Origin: Shewanella aquimarina
GTDB lineage: Bacteria > Pseudomonadota > Gammaproteobacteria > Enterobacterales > Shewanellaceae
Direction of reading: 5' to 3'
Length of the DNA stretch: 64,000 nt
NCBI RefSeq assembly: GCF_023349185.1
Contig: NZ_JAKIKY010000003.1
Span: forward strand, 392,629-456,628
The notes beneath the pieces were generated by a model. It was not told where the DNA came from, made no database searches, and was given only the letters and a program-made list of their open reading frames with translations. This document shows, one piece after another, positions 31,043 to 40,532 of this stretch. The position numbers and the translations under genes were made by a program. Position 1 is the stretch's first letter; each line of letters begins with the position of its first letter.

Positions 31043-32191
31043 TTAACGTCCTTGCCAAATATACTCATGGCGCGGAGTCTGTGACGATGATAACGGATCC
31101 ACCATCTCATCGCCGCCCAATTCAGACTGGCTGTTTAACAAATTGGGATTATCTAACAGAGCCGAACCGTTTGCCGGCTCCATACTGCGGATCTTGGGCT
31201 CCAGGCTGATCAAACGATATAGATCTTCCTCGCTGCCGAAGAGCTCCAAAGAAAACTCGGCGCTGATCCCCTGAACCTTGGTCAGCGACACTGACTTAAC
31301 CGCGCTGAGTTGATGCAGGTACTTCTCGATATCCAGCAGCTGCTGACGGTCGGTGATCTCAACAAAGGTAAGCCGGGTACTGTTGGCCTCACCGCTATCG
31401 GCGATGGCATAACGTGCCACATAGTATTGACTGATCGCCCCAAAGATCTCCGAGACTGCCACATCCATCCCCTTCACCTGGGTCGACAGCGTGCTCAAAG
31501 GGTTAAATAAAGGCTGATCGCTGCTTGTCGGATAGAGGGCGAGCTGAATATTCACCAGTTCGTCGGGCAAAGTGTCCAGTGACACCATGGCAAAATAGTC
31601 ACTGCCATAACGCTGACTGGCCTTAGCCACGGTATCGGCAAACATGCCGCGCACATCGGTGACACTGATGGCCATGGCATCATCCAGATCCATCATAGGC
31701 AACAACATAGGAACGCCACGGGTCTGAGAGAGGTTGGCAATCTGGCTACGGCTCTCCAACATTGAGGCGTCATTGAGTAGCTCACGCTTGCCTTCATTTT
31801 CCTGGGCCAACCACAAGAGTGTTAGTGGTCGTTGCTTGCCCCACACGGGTAACTTAGCCTCACGCAACAGACTGATGATCTTGCTATGGTCGAACGAGGC
31901 CTGCAGATACTGCTCGCCACCCTGCTCCAGATATCCGAACTGGCGAATATAGGCGGTAGGCTGAGCTATCGCCTGAGCCACCAGGGGTTCGCTAAGGGCC
32001 ATGCGATCGCCGGTATTTTTCAACACCACCTCTTCCATCGCCTGGCGTAGCGCCTGATTCTTCACCTGCTGGCTACGGTCGGCGATCTTAATCGCACTTC
32101 TATCCAGCTCGGTCACCTCGACGGCCGCTACATTAAGGCTCGCGGCGCAAAGCGCACCGGCAAGCATCACAGATAAAAAACTCTTAAACAT
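31043..32191 (-). CDS. DUF2066 periplasmic protein
   Basis: A 382-residue protein with an N-terminal signal peptide (FLSVMLAGALCAASLNVAA) and the DUF2066 core (VKNQALRQAMEEVVLKNTGD near the start, ending about residue 300). The last 60 residues are low in structure (SQSELGGDEMVDPLSS). Function is not known. It sits upstream of hda on the same strand and divergent from uraA. Confidence 0.78.
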   Translation of the reverse strand: MFKSFLSVMLAGALCAASLNVAAVEVTELDRSAIKIADRSQQVKNQALRQAMEEVVLKNTGDRMALSEPLVAQAIAQPTAYIRQFGYLEQGGEQYLQASFDHSKIISLLREAKLPVWGKQRPLTLLWLAQENEGKRELLNDASMLESRSQIANLSQTRGVPMLLPMMDLDDAMAISVTDVRGMFADTVAKASQRYGSDYFAMVSLDTLPDELVNIQLALYPTSSDQPLFNPLSTLSTQVKGMDVAVSEIFGAISQYYVARYAIADSGEANSTRLTFVEITDRQQLLDIEKYLHQLSAVKSVSLTKVQGISAEFSLELFGSEEDLYRLISLEPKIRSMEPANGSALLDNPNLLNSQSELGGDEMVDPLSSSQTPRHEYIWQGR

Positions 32192-32388
32192 CCGTATCTA
32201 TATCTATTCACGAATACAATGGCGGCAGTGTAACACATAAGCCTTGACCATGCCTGTCTGCAAATAGGGGCAAATTCGCTTTTTTGCCCGCCATTGACGA
32301 GGCAGGCCGGAGAATGTGATCAAGATAAGTGCAAATATGCTAGCAAGACGTTAACATTGTGCGGTTTAGCCATAAAAAGAGAATAACA

Positions 32389-33624
32389 ATGAAACGTTTA
32401 GCAATCCCCCTACAGGGCGCGCAGATGCTATTTGTCGCCTTTGGCGCCTTAGTATTGATGCCGCTGTTAACCGGGCTCGATACCAACGTCGCCCTCTTTA
32501 CCGCCGGCATAGGCACCTTGCTCTTTCAGCTCGTGACCAAACGCCAAGTCCCCATCTTTCTCGCCTCCTCCTTCGCCTTCATCGCTCCCATCCTCTACGG
32601 TGTACAGACCTGGGGCATTCCCGCGACCATGGGTGGCCTGATGGCGGCTGGATGCGTGTATCTGATACTGGCGACCTTAGTTAAATTTAGAGGCGATGCC
32701 TTCATCAAGCGCCTTCTACCGCCGGTTGTCGTCGGCCCGGTGATCATAGTGATCGGTCTTGGTCTGGCACCGGTCGCCGTGAACATGGCCCTGGGCAAGA
32801 GTGGTGATGGCGCCCTGGTATTGGTCGACGCCGAACATGCGCTGCTAATCTCGCTCGCCTCACTGCTGACCACTATCACAGTGGCGATCTTTGCCAAGGG
32901 TATCGTTAAGCTGATGCCGATTTTGGCGGGCATCATAGTCGGTTATGGCCTCAGCCTCTTCTTCGGTGTGGTAGATTTTTCCCCGGTTGCCCAGGCAAGC
33001 TGGCTGGCCATGCCAAACTTTGTGGCGCCTGAGTTTAACTGGCATGCCATCGCCTTCATGATACCCGTTGCCATCGCCCCGGCCGTCGAACATATCGGCG
33101 ATATCCTGGCGATCTCTAACGTCACCGGCAAAGACTATATGAAGAAGCCCGGCCTGCATCGCACCCTGAGCGGTGACGGCATCGCTACCATTGCCGCATC
33201 GGCACTCGGTGGACCGCCAAACACCACCTACTCTGAGGTGACTGGCGCAGTGACCCTGACCAAGGCCTTTAATCCAGCCATTATGACCTGGACCGCCATC
33301 ACCGCCATCTTGCTGGCCTTTATCGGCAAGCTCGGCGCCCTCATGCAGACCATTCCCGTGCCTGTGATGGGCGGCATCATGTGTCTGTTGTTCGGTTCGA
33401 TCGCCGCCGTCGGCCTTAATTCGCTGATTAAGAATCACGTCGATCTCAGCGAGCCAAGAAACCTCTGCATCGTGGGTGTCACCCTGGTGTTTGGTATCGG
33501 CGGCATGGCATTTGGTATCGGCTCTTTCAGCCTCACAGGTATAAGCCTATGTGGCATAGTAGCCATCACCATGAACCTCTTGCTGCCTGAGGTTCACGCC
33601 AATCAGGAGCAGGAAGTCGCCTAA
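32389..33624 (+). CDS. uraA: Uracil permease
   Basis: A 411-residue NCS2-family proton/uracil symporter in the inner membrane. It has about 14 transmembrane segments; substrate-site Glu residues are in VAIAPAVEHIGDI and GGPPNTTYSEVTGAV, both typical of UraA. ATG 32389 matches the family N-terminus; the frame extends to 32359 without better evidence. It is divergent from DUF2066 and monocistronic, with a terminator behind. No upp gene is adjacent. Confidence 0.93.
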   Translation: MKRLAIPLQGAQMLFVAFGALVLMPLLTGLDTNVALFTAGIGTLLFQLVTKRQVPIFLASSFAFIAPILYGVQTWGIPATMGGLMAAGCVYLILATLVKFRGDAFIKRLLPPVVVGPVIIVIGLGLAPVAVNMALGKSGDGALVLVDAEHALLISLASLLTTITVAIFAKGIVKLMPILAGIIVGYGLSLFFGVVDFSPVAQASWLAMPNFVAPEFNWHAIAFMIPVAIAPAVEHIGDILAISNVTGKDYMKKPGLHRTLSGDGIATIAASALGGPPNTTYSEVTGAVTLTKAFNPAIMTWTAITAILLAFIGKLGALMQTIPVPVMGGIMCLLFGSIAAVGLNSLIKNHVDLSEPRNLCIVGVTLVFGIGGMAFGIGSFSLTGISLCGIVAITMNLLLPEVHANQEQEVA

Positions 33625-33642
33625 AGACTTCCAAACAGCCAT

Positions 33643-33672
33643 AAAAAAGCCCTTCATGCGAAGGGCTTTTTT
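33643..33672 (+). terminator. Intrinsic terminator between uraA and grxD
   Basis: A6-GCCCTTC (33643-33655), loop ATGC, GAAGGGC-T6 (33660-33672). Symmetric, so it can end both the plus-strand uraA and the minus-strand grxD transcripts. Confidence 0.93.
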
Positions 33673-33725
33673 ACATATCAATCTGACTGAGATTAATTGA
33701 CGCTATGGCTAGGCCTTAGCAGTGA

Positions 33726-34076
33726 TTAAGCCTCACCCTCTTGATCTGCATATTTTGCCGCCGTATCGGCGATCAGGGTTTGTAGCTCACCCTTCTGGTA
33801 CATTTCGGTCAGGATGTCGCAACCGCCGATCAGCTCGCCTTCAACCCAAAGCTGTGGGAAAGTAGGCCAGTTCGCGTATTTAGGCAGCTCGGCACGGATA
33901 TCGGGATGCTGCAAAATATCAACATAGGCAAATTGAGCACCGCAGTTAATCATGATCTGCGCCACTTGCGAAGAAAATCCACAGCTAGGTAGCTTAGGAG
34001 ACCCTTTCATATATACGATGATAGGATTTTCAGCAATTTGCTGTTTGATTTTTTCTACAGTTTCGTTTGTGTCCAT
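33726..34076 (-). CDS. grxD: Monothiol glutaredoxin GrxD
   Basis: A 116-residue CGFS-type glutaredoxin that carries or transfers [2Fe-2S] clusters. The motif PKLPSCGFSSQVAQIM and the later WPTFPQLWVEGELIGGCDI are diagnostic. ATG 34076 gives the standard start; an upstream ATG would add eight residues. It is divergent from sodB, a frequent arrangement in gammaproteobacteria, where both relate to iron and oxidative stress. Confidence 0.95.
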   Translation of the reverse strand: MDTNETVEKIKQQIAENPIIVYMKGSPKLPSCGFSSQVAQIMINCGAQFAYVDILQHPDIRAELPKYANWPTFPQLWVEGELIGGCDILTEMYQKGELQTLIADTAAKYADQEGEA

Positions 34077-34226
34077 CTTCTTTCCTAAATTTTGCAGCAA
34101 AGCTACGTCAACAAATTTAGTCTATTGTACGCTAGGTTCACAGATAACGAAAACCTACTTTTTTCAGGGTTATTCACTGAGTTAGGATACCGATTGAATT
34201 AATCGAAAAAATCAAACAAACAATGA

Positions 34227-34254
34227 TTCACATCACAACTTTATGAGGTAGAAT
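34227..34254 (+). promoter_or_regulatory. sodB promoter
   Basis: TTCACA (34227-34232), 16-base spacer, TAGAAT (34249-34254). The predicted start near 34261 gives a leader of about 46 bases to ATG 34308. Identified by eye; regulatory sites such as Fur or RyhB pairing are not obvious. Confidence 0.6.
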
Positions 34255-34307
34255 GTGCATCTGTGAGCAAACCTAAAAAGACAATTGAATGTCAATGGAG
34301 AAAAAAC

Positions 34308-34892
34308 ATGGCTTTTGAATTACCAGCACTGCCTTATGCGAAGAACGCACTCGAGCCCCATATTTCCCAGGAAACCATCGAGTACCACTATGGTAAGCAT
34401 CACAACACTTATGTAGTGAAACTAAATGGTCTTGTTGAAGGTACTGAACTTGCCGAGAAAAGCCTAGAAGAGATCGTTAAGACTTCTACTGGCGGCATCT
34501 TCAACAACGCAGCTCAAATCTGGAACCACACTTTCTACTGGAACTGTCTAGCGCCTAACGCTGGCGGCGCAGCTACTGGCGACATCGCCGCAGCTATCGA
34601 CGCAGCCTTCGGTTCTTTCGATGCATTCAAGGCACAGTTCACCGATGCAGCCGTTAACAACTTCGGTAGCGCCTGGACTTGGTTAGTGAAGAAGGCTGAC
34701 GGTAGCCTGGCCATCGTAAACACTAGCAACGCTGCAACCCCACTGACTGAAGAAGGTGTTACCCCCCTTCTGACTGTTGATGTTTGGGAGCACGCTTACT
34801 ACATCGATTACCGTAACGTTCGTCCTGACTACATGGCAGCGTTCTGGAACCTGGTTAACTGGGAATTCGTTAACAGCAACTTCGCTGCTTAA
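34308..34892 (+). CDS. sodB: Iron superoxide dismutase
   Basis: Converts superoxide to peroxide and oxygen in the cytoplasm. The 194-residue enzyme has the Fe/Mn-SOD metal ligands in EYHYGKHHNTYV, IWNHTFYWNCL and DVWEHAYYIDYRN, and the iron-type signatures NNAAQIWNHTF and FGSAWTWLV. ATG 34308 has GGAG 7 bases upstream; the frame upstream to 34263 is untranslated leader. Codon use is visibly biased to abundant codons, as expected of a highly expressed gene. Confidence 0.96.
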   Translation: MAFELPALPYAKNALEPHISQETIEYHYGKHHNTYVVKLNGLVEGTELAEKSLEEIVKTSTGGIFNNAAQIWNHTFYWNCLAPNAGGAATGDIAAAIDAAFGSFDAFKAQFTDAAVNNFGSAWTWLVKKADGSLAIVNTSNAATPLTEEGVTPLLTVDVWEHAYYIDYRNVRPDYMAAFWNLVNWEFVNSNFAA

Positions 34893-34908
34893 TCTTTCGA
34901 CCCAGTGT

Positions 34909-34936
34909 AAAAGGAGCCTCTCGGCTCCTTTTTTAT
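34909..34936 (+). terminator. Intrinsic terminator of sodB
   Basis: AAAAGGAGCC (34909-34918), loop TCTC, GGCTCC and T6 (34923-34934). Confidence 0.93.
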
Positions 34937-35265
34937 TGCCTAAGAAACAGTACATCTTTGCAAATACGGCCATGTTTACGGTGAGATAAAACCCGCCAAC
35001 GACTCAGAACTTCCGCTATCTAATACGCATTTTAGATACCTGTGTTTGCTTTGTATCCGAGGAAGAGCTAGCCCCCTAAAAAGGTTACACACAAACCCAC
35101 ACAAATCATCCGCAACAGTTGCAACTATTGCATTTGCAACTGTTTGTCATTGTTTTTATTATCTTTTTTGATACGCAGATCTCGTTTACAGACTATTATT
35201 AGTAGTAGGTCACTGATTTTCAGTTGTCCCTTAAGACATATCGTTGGCTTTTCAGGGGGTGGAAC
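34937..35265. other. Leader/control region upstream of prkA
   Basis: No gene is seen between the sodB terminator and prkA. The notable element is a perfect 11-bp inverted repeat (35114-35124 / 35134-35144) followed by a T-rich stretch. It probably holds the prkA promoter, but I cannot place -35/-10 or -24/-12 boxes with confidence. Confidence 0.5.
35114..35144. repeat. Inverted repeat upstream of prkA
   Basis: AACAGTTGCAA (35114-35124) and TTGCAACTGTT (35134-35144), 9-base spacer. It is AT-rich, so it reads better as a protein-binding site than as a terminator. Confidence 0.7.
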
Positions 35266-37200
35266 ATGGGCATTTTCGAGCATTATCAACAGCGCTATGA
35301 AAAAAAACTAGACGAAGAATATTCGCTACAAGAGTTCCTGGCTATCTGTAAAGAAGACAGGATCGCCTACGCATCGGCGGCCGAGCGTTTGCTGACCGCC
35401 ATCGGCAAGCCAGAGGTCATAGACACCTCTAAAGATCCTGTGCTCAGCCGCATCTTCTCCAACAGACTTATCTCTCGCTATCCCGCCTTTAAAGACTTCT
35501 ATGGTATGGAAGACGCGATCGAGCAGATCGTCGCCTACCTCAAGCACTCGGCTCAGGGGCTGGAAGAATCTAAACAGATCCTTTATCTGCTCGGCCCTGT
35601 GGGCGGTGGTAAGTCATCTCTGGCCGAGAAGCTCAAGTCGCTGATGCAACACGTTCCCATCTATGTCTTGAGCGCCAAAGGGGAACGCAGCCCGGTCAAC
35701 GACCACCCCTTCTGCCTGTTTAATCCAGAGGAAGATGGAGAGCTGCTTAAGCGCGAGTACAATATCCCAGAGCGCTACCTAAAGACCATCATGTCGCCCT
35801 GGGCGGTAAAACGCCTGCATGAGTTTGGCGGCGATATCTCCCAGTTCAAGGTGGTTAAGGTCTTCCCCGCCATCCTAGATCAGGTGGGGATCGCCAAGAC
35901 AGAACCCGGCGATGAGAACAACCAGGATATCTCCTCTCTGGTGGGTAAGGTCGACATACGTCAGCTCGAGCACTACGCCCAGCATGACGCCGATGCCTAC
36001 TCTTACTCTGGCGCCCTGTGCCGTGCTAACCAGGGCTTGATGGAGTTCGTCGAGATGTTTAAGGCGCCGATCAAGGTGCTGCACCCCCTGCTGACCGCCA
36101 CCCAAGAAGGCAACTACAACGGTACAGAAGGCCTGTCGGCCCTGCCCTTCAACGGCATCATATTGGCTCACTCCAACGAGTCGGAGTGGACCAGCTTTAG
36201 AAACAACAAGACTAACGAAGCCTTCCTGGATAGGGTCTACATAGTCAAAGTGCCCTACTGCCTGCGAGTATCTGAAGAGATACAGATCTACGAGAAACTG
36301 CTGACCAACTCAGAGTTGGCTCAGGCACCATGTGCGCCCTATACCCTGGAGACGCTGGCGCAGTTTAGCGTACTGTCGCGTATCAAGGCGCCAGAAAACT
36401 CTTCTATCTACTCTAAGATGCGGGTCTATGATGGTGAGAGCCTCAAAGATACCGATCCCAAGGCCAAGTCTTATCAAGAATATCGCGACTATGCCGGCGT
36501 CGATGAGGGGATGCAGGGGCTATCGACCCGTTTCGCCTTTAAGATCCTCTCAAAGGTGTTTAACTTCGACCATAGCGAGATCGCCGCCAATCCTGTGCAC
36601 CTCTTCTATGTGCTAGAACGTCAGATCGAACAGGAACAGTTCCCTGCCGAAACGGCTGAGCGTTACATGGAGTTTTTAAAAGGTTATCTCACCCCTAAAT
36701 ATATCGAGTTTATCGGTAAAGAGATCCAGACCGCCTATCTGGAATCCTATTCGGAATATGGCCAGAATATCTTCGACCGTTATGTCACCTATGCCGACTT
36801 CTGGATCCAGGATCAGGAGTATCGGGATCCAGAGACAGGCCAGCTGTTCGATCGCGCCGCCCTCAATGCCGAGTTGGAGAAGATAGAGAAGCCAGCGGGG
36901 ATCAGTAACCCGAAAGACTTCCGCAACGAGATAGTTAACTTCGTGCTGCGTGCCAGGGCCAACAACGAGGGCTCAAATCCACTATGGACCAGCTATGAGA
37001 AGCTACGCACAGTGATCGAGAAGAAGATGTTCTCCAACACGGAAGATCTTCTGCCGGTCATCTCCTTCAACACCAAGACCTCTACAGACGACCAGCGTAA
37101 ACACGACGACTTTGTTAATCGCATGATGGAGAAAGGCTACACCAAGAAACAGGTCAGACTCCTGTCTGAGTGGTATTTACGGGTTCGTAAATCATCTTGA
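35266..37200 (+). CDS. PrkA-family serine protein kinase (YeaG)
   Basis: A 644-residue cytoplasmic protein from ATG 35266. The N-terminal half is an AAA+-type domain with Walker A LLGPVGGGKSSLAEKL (about residue 105-120); the C-terminal third carries the PrkA kinase-like domain. It follows E. coli YeaG closely, which is linked to starvation and stationary-phase survival. It heads the prkA-yeaH-spoVR set, each gene under 50 bases apart. Substrates here are unknown. Confidence 0.93.
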   Translation: MGIFEHYQQRYEKKLDEEYSLQEFLAICKEDRIAYASAAERLLTAIGKPEVIDTSKDPVLSRIFSNRLISRYPAFKDFYGMEDAIEQIVAYLKHSAQGLEESKQILYLLGPVGGGKSSLAEKLKSLMQHVPIYVLSAKGERSPVNDHPFCLFNPEEDGELLKREYNIPERYLKTIMSPWAVKRLHEFGGDISQFKVVKVFPAILDQVGIAKTEPGDENNQDISSLVGKVDIRQLEHYAQHDADAYSYSGALCRANQGLMEFVEMFKAPIKVLHPLLTATQEGNYNGTEGLSALPFNGIILAHSNESEWTSFRNNKTNEAFLDRVYIVKVPYCLRVSEEIQIYEKLLTNSELAQAPCAPYTLETLAQFSVLSRIKAPENSSIYSKMRVYDGESLKDTDPKAKSYQEYRDYAGVDEGMQGLSTRFAFKILSKVFNFDHSEIAANPVHLFYVLERQIEQEQFPAETAERYMEFLKGYLTPKYIEFIGKEIQTAYLESYSEYGQNIFDRYVTYADFWIQDQEYRDPETGQLFDRAALNAELEKIEKPAGISNPKDFRNEIVNFVLRARANNEGSNPLWTSYEKLRTVIEKKMFSNTEDLLPVISFNTKTSTDDQRKHDDFVNRMMEKGYTKKQVRLLSEWYLRVRKSS

Positions 37201-37248
37201 TCACCCGTACACGGGGAGCTTGCTCCCCGCTAGTCTTGGGAGGTGCGC

Positions 37249-38517
37249 ATGGCTAATTTTATCGATAGAAGATTGAATACTAAGGGAAAGAGTACAGTCA
37301 ATCGTCAACGTTTTATCAACCGCTATAAGCAACAAATCAAAAAGGCCGTCAGTGACGCCGTGACCAGACGCAGCGTGACCGACATAGATAAGGGCGAGAA
37401 GATCAGTATCCCGACTAGGGATATCAGCGAGCCAACCTTTCATCAGGGACAGGGCGGCATGCGCGAGCGCGTTCACCCAGGCAACGATCAATTCTCCCGC
37501 GGTGACAAGGTTGAACGTCCCCCTCAAGGTGGCGGCCAAGGCAGCGGTCAAGGGGATGCGTCCAATTCCGGCGAAGGCCAGGATGACTTCGTATTTCAGA
37601 TCTCTAAAGATGAATACCTCGAGTTGCTGTTTGAAGATCTGGAACTACCAAACCTGCAGCGCAATCGCCTCAACAAGCTAGTGGAGTATCAAACCTATCG
37701 CGCCGGTTTTACCAACGATGGCGTGCCGGCCAACATCAACATCATTCGCTCGCTACGCTCATCACTGGCCCGTCGAATCGCCATGTCCTCCTCTAAGAAG
37801 GCGCTGCTGAATGAGCTCAAGGCGGAGCTAGAGGCCCTTGAGCAAACCCCCGGCTCGGAAGCTGAGAAGATCATCGCCCTGAAAGAGCAGATAGCAGAAT
37901 TAGAGGCTAAGATCGCCAAGGTACCTTTCATCGACACCTTCGATCTCAGGTACAACAACTTCGCCAAACGCGAGGTACCCTCTAGCCAGGCGGTGATGTT
38001 TTGTCTTATGGATGTGTCTGGCTCCATGGATCAGGCCACCAAAGATATGGCCAAACGCTTCTATATCCTGCTCTACCTGTTTCTTACCCGTACCTATAAG
38101 AATCTGGAGGTGGTTTATATCCGTCACCACACTCAGGCGAAAGAGGTGGACGAGCACGAGTTTTTCTACTCCCAGGAAACCGGTGGCACCATAGTTTCCA
38201 GCGCCCTCAAGCTGATGCATGAGATCCAGCGAGAGCGTTACCCCGAGAGTGAATGGAACATCTATGCCGCCCAGGCGTCGGATGGCGATAACTGGGCCGA
38301 TGACTCCCCCACCTGTCGGCAGTTGCTGGAACACAAGTTACTGCCCGTGGTGCGTTACTTTAGCTATATCGAGATCACCAACCGCGCCCATCAAACCCTG
38401 TGGCGCGAATATGAAGGACTACAGAAGACTCACGACAATATTGCAGTTCAGCACATTAAGCAGGCCGAGGACATTTACCCTGTATTTAGAGAACTGTTTA
38501 AGAAACAAGCTGTTTAG
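37249..38517 (+). CDS. YeaH/YhbH family protein (DUF444)
   Basis: A 422-residue protein. The N-terminal third is basic, with a Gly/Gln-rich linker (about 85-110), then a coiled coil (about 185-225), then a von Willebrand A-like domain with a MIDAS pattern ([19 protein letters not shown]). DUF444 proteins pair with PrkA kinases. ATG 37249 is preferred over GTG 37243 because it fits the family start and lies after GGGAGG. It ends 8 bases before the SpoVR gene. Confidence 0.92.
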   Translation: MANFIDRRLNTKGKSTVNRQRFINRYKQQIKKAVSDAVTRRSVTDIDKGEKISIPTRDISEPTFHQGQGGMRERVHPGNDQFSRGDKVERPPQGGGQGSGQGDASNSGEGQDDFVFQISKDEYLELLFEDLELPNLQRNRLNKLVEYQTYRAGFTNDGVPANINIIRSLRSSLARRIAMSSSKKALLNELKAELEALEQTPGSEAEKIIALKEQIAELEAKIAKVPFIDTFDLRYNNFAKREVPSSQAVMFCLMDVSGSMDQATKDMAKRFYILLYLFLTRTYKNLEVVYIRHHTQAKEVDEHEFFYSQETGGTIVSSALKLMHEIQRERYPESEWNIYAAQASDGDNWADDSPTCRQLLEHKLLPVVRYFSYIEITNRAHQTLWREYEGLQKTHDNIAVQHIKQAEDIYPVFRELFKKQAV

Positions 38518-38525
38518 GGGGCCTT

Positions 38526-40058
38526 ATGAGTTCAAAAAAGAAGCGCACTGTATTAAATGATGGACCAGACTGGACCTTCGAGCTATTAGAAACTTACCTT
38601 ACTGAGATCGAACGCGTGGCGGATCACTACCGCTTGGACACCTACAAAAACCAGATAGAGGTGATCACCGCCGAACAGATGATGGACGCCTATGCGGGCA
38701 TAGGCATGCCCATAGGCTATACCCATTGGTCTTTTGGCAAGAAGTTTATCGAAACCGAGCAAGGTTATAAGCGCGGCCAGATGGGCCTGGCCTACGAGAT
38801 AGTGATTAACTCAGATCCCTGCATCGCCTACCTAATGGAGGAGAACACCATTACCATGCAGGCGCTGGTGATGGCCCACGCCTGTTTCGGCCACAACAGC
38901 TTCTTCAAGAGCAACTATCTGTTTAAGACCTGGACGGACGCCAGCTCGATCATCGACTATCTAGTGTTTGCCAAAAACTATGTCAGAGAGTGTGAGGAGC
39001 GCTATGGCGAGGAGCAGGTAGAGCTGGTATTGGACTCCTGTCATGCCCTGATGAACTATGGTGTGGATCGCTATAAGCGCCCCAGCGAGATCTCTCTCAA
39101 AGAAGAAAAGGTCCGTCAGAAGGAACGTGAGGCCTACCTGCAGAGCCAGGTTAACGATCTCTGGCGCACCATCCCACTGACCCCTGACACCCAGAAACAG
39201 CAGGCTGCGCCCAATTTTCCCGCCGAGCCCCAGGAGAATATTCTCTACTTCATCGAAAAGAATGCGCCCCTGCTCGAGCCTTGGCAACGGGAGATAGTGC
39301 GGATCGTACGTAAGATGGGGCAGTATTTCTATCCACAGAGACAGACCCAGGTGATGAACGAGGGCTGGGCCACCTTTTGGCACTACACTATTCTCAACCA
39401 CCTCTACGACGAGGGACTGGTCTCCGACCGTTTCATGATTGAGTTTTTAAAGAACCATACCAATGTGATCGCCCAGCCGAGCTATAACAGCCCCTACTAT
39501 TCGGGGATCAACCCCTATGCCTTGGGCTTTAATATGTTTGTCGACATCCGCCGTATCTGTGAGTCCCCCACTGAAGAGGACAAGCGCTGGTTTCCCGATA
39601 TCGCCGGCAGCAACTGGCTAGATACCCTGCACTTCGCCATGGAAAACTTTAAAGACGAGAGCTTTATCAGCCAATATATGTCGCCTAACATCATTCGTCA
39701 GTTCAAGTTTTTCAGCATCTTAGACGATGACAAGAAGAACTACCTCAGCATTTCGGCGATTCATGATGACCTGGGTTATCAGGAGATCCGTCAGACACTG
39801 TCCCAGCAGTACAATCTGTCAAATCTTGAACCCAACATTCAGGTGCAAAGCGTGGCCATCTCTGGCGATCGCTCCTTGACCCTACGCTACATCCCCATCA
39901 ATCGCATTCCTCTGGACAAAAGCAGCCAGGAGGTGGTCAAACACCTGCACAGGCTTTGGGGCTTTAATGTTACCTTGGAGGAGCTCAACGAACAGGGCGA
40001 GCCAATAGTGATTGCCAGCTGCCCGGAGAAGCTTTCGGAATCCGAACCTGCGGCTTAG
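38526..40058 (+). CDS. SpoVR family protein
   Basis: A 510-residue protein of the SpoVR/YcgB family. It is rich in His, Tyr and Trp; HACFGHNSFFKSNYLFKTW and NEGWATFWHYTILNHLYDEG are conserved blocks with a metal-site look. In Bacillus SpoVR affects spore cortex; in non-sporing bacteria the function is not known. It is the last gene of the prkA operon; the start has GGGGG 7 bases upstream. Confidence 0.93.
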   Translation: MSSKKKRTVLNDGPDWTFELLETYLTEIERVADHYRLDTYKNQIEVITAEQMMDAYAGIGMPIGYTHWSFGKKFIETEQGYKRGQMGLAYEIVINSDPCIAYLMEENTITMQALVMAHACFGHNSFFKSNYLFKTWTDASSIIDYLVFAKNYVRECEERYGEEQVELVLDSCHALMNYGVDRYKRPSEISLKEEKVRQKEREAYLQSQVNDLWRTIPLTPDTQKQQAAPNFPAEPQENILYFIEKNAPLLEPWQREIVRIVRKMGQYFYPQRQTQVMNEGWATFWHYTILNHLYDEGLVSDRFMIEFLKNHTNVIAQPSYNSPYYSGINPYALGFNMFVDIRRICESPTEEDKRWFPDIAGSNWLDTLHFAMENFKDESFISQYMSPNIIRQFKFFSILDDDKKNYLSISAIHDDLGYQEIRQTLSQQYNLSNLEPNIQVQSVAISGDRSLTLRYIPINRIPLDKSSQEVVKHLHRLWGFNVTLEELNEQGEPIVIASCPEKLSESEPAA

Positions 40059-40064
40059 AGGCAT

Positions 40065-40093
40065 AAAAAAAGCGCCACCAGGGCGCTTTTTTT
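40065..40093 (+). terminator. Terminator between spoVR and rplY
   Basis: A7-GCGCC (40065-40076), loop ACCAG, GGCGC-T7 (40082-40093). Bidirectional; it closes spoVR on plus and rplY on minus. Confidence 0.92.
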
Positions 40094-40108
40094 ATTTCAG
40101 ACTCGCCA

Positions 40109-40396
40109 TTAAGCGAATTTGAAATCCACGTGCTCGATCATAGGCTTGAACGCGTGACGTTGCATAGCTTGAACACGAACTTTAACTTCTTTACCGTCTA
40201 GAACGATAGTGATGTCGTTGTTGTAGAAATCATCGTTAGTTTGGATGTTGATGATTGAACGGTGTTCGAATTCGATAGAAACGGCTTCTTTGCCCGCACC
40301 ATAGATAACTGCAGGAACTTTACCAGCATGACGTAGGCGGCGGCTCGAACCTTTCCCAACTTCAGTGCGGGTTTGTGCGGTAATTGTGTAAGACAT
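40109..40396 (-). CDS. rplY: 50S ribosomal protein L25
   Basis: Binds 5S rRNA in the large subunit. It is the short 95-residue form without the CTC domain. The N-terminus [22 protein letters not shown] is conserved. Codon use is strongly biased to common codons, as for other ribosomal proteins. A 10-bp hairpin lies 34-60 bases upstream of the start in the leader and may be involved in autoregulation. Confidence 0.96.
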   Translation of the reverse strand: MSYTITAQTRTEVGKGSSRRLRHAGKVPAVIYGAGKEAVSIEFEHRSIINIQTNDDFYNNDITIVLDGKEVKVRVQAMQRHAFKPMIEHVDFKFA

Positions 40397-40429
40397 AATT
40401 TACTCACTTAAATCAATAGTAATATAGGT

Positions 40430-40456
40430 GGTCATCGTTTTCGACCAACGATGACC
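40430..40456 (-). promoter_or_regulatory. Candidate L25 leader hairpin
   Basis: GGTCATCGTT (40430-40439) pairs perfectly with AACGATGACC (40447-40456), 7-base loop, within the rplY leader. Ribosomal-protein leaders often carry an rRNA-like binding site for autogenous control, and an L25 leader motif has been described for gammaproteobacteria. The match to that motif cannot be tested here. Confidence 0.5.
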
Positions 40457-40532
40457 TCATTTAAAGCGGGCGAATATTAGCACAGTGATCCGGCTTTAAC
40501 AAACCTTAAGTGAGTAAAAGCCGGCATTTAGC

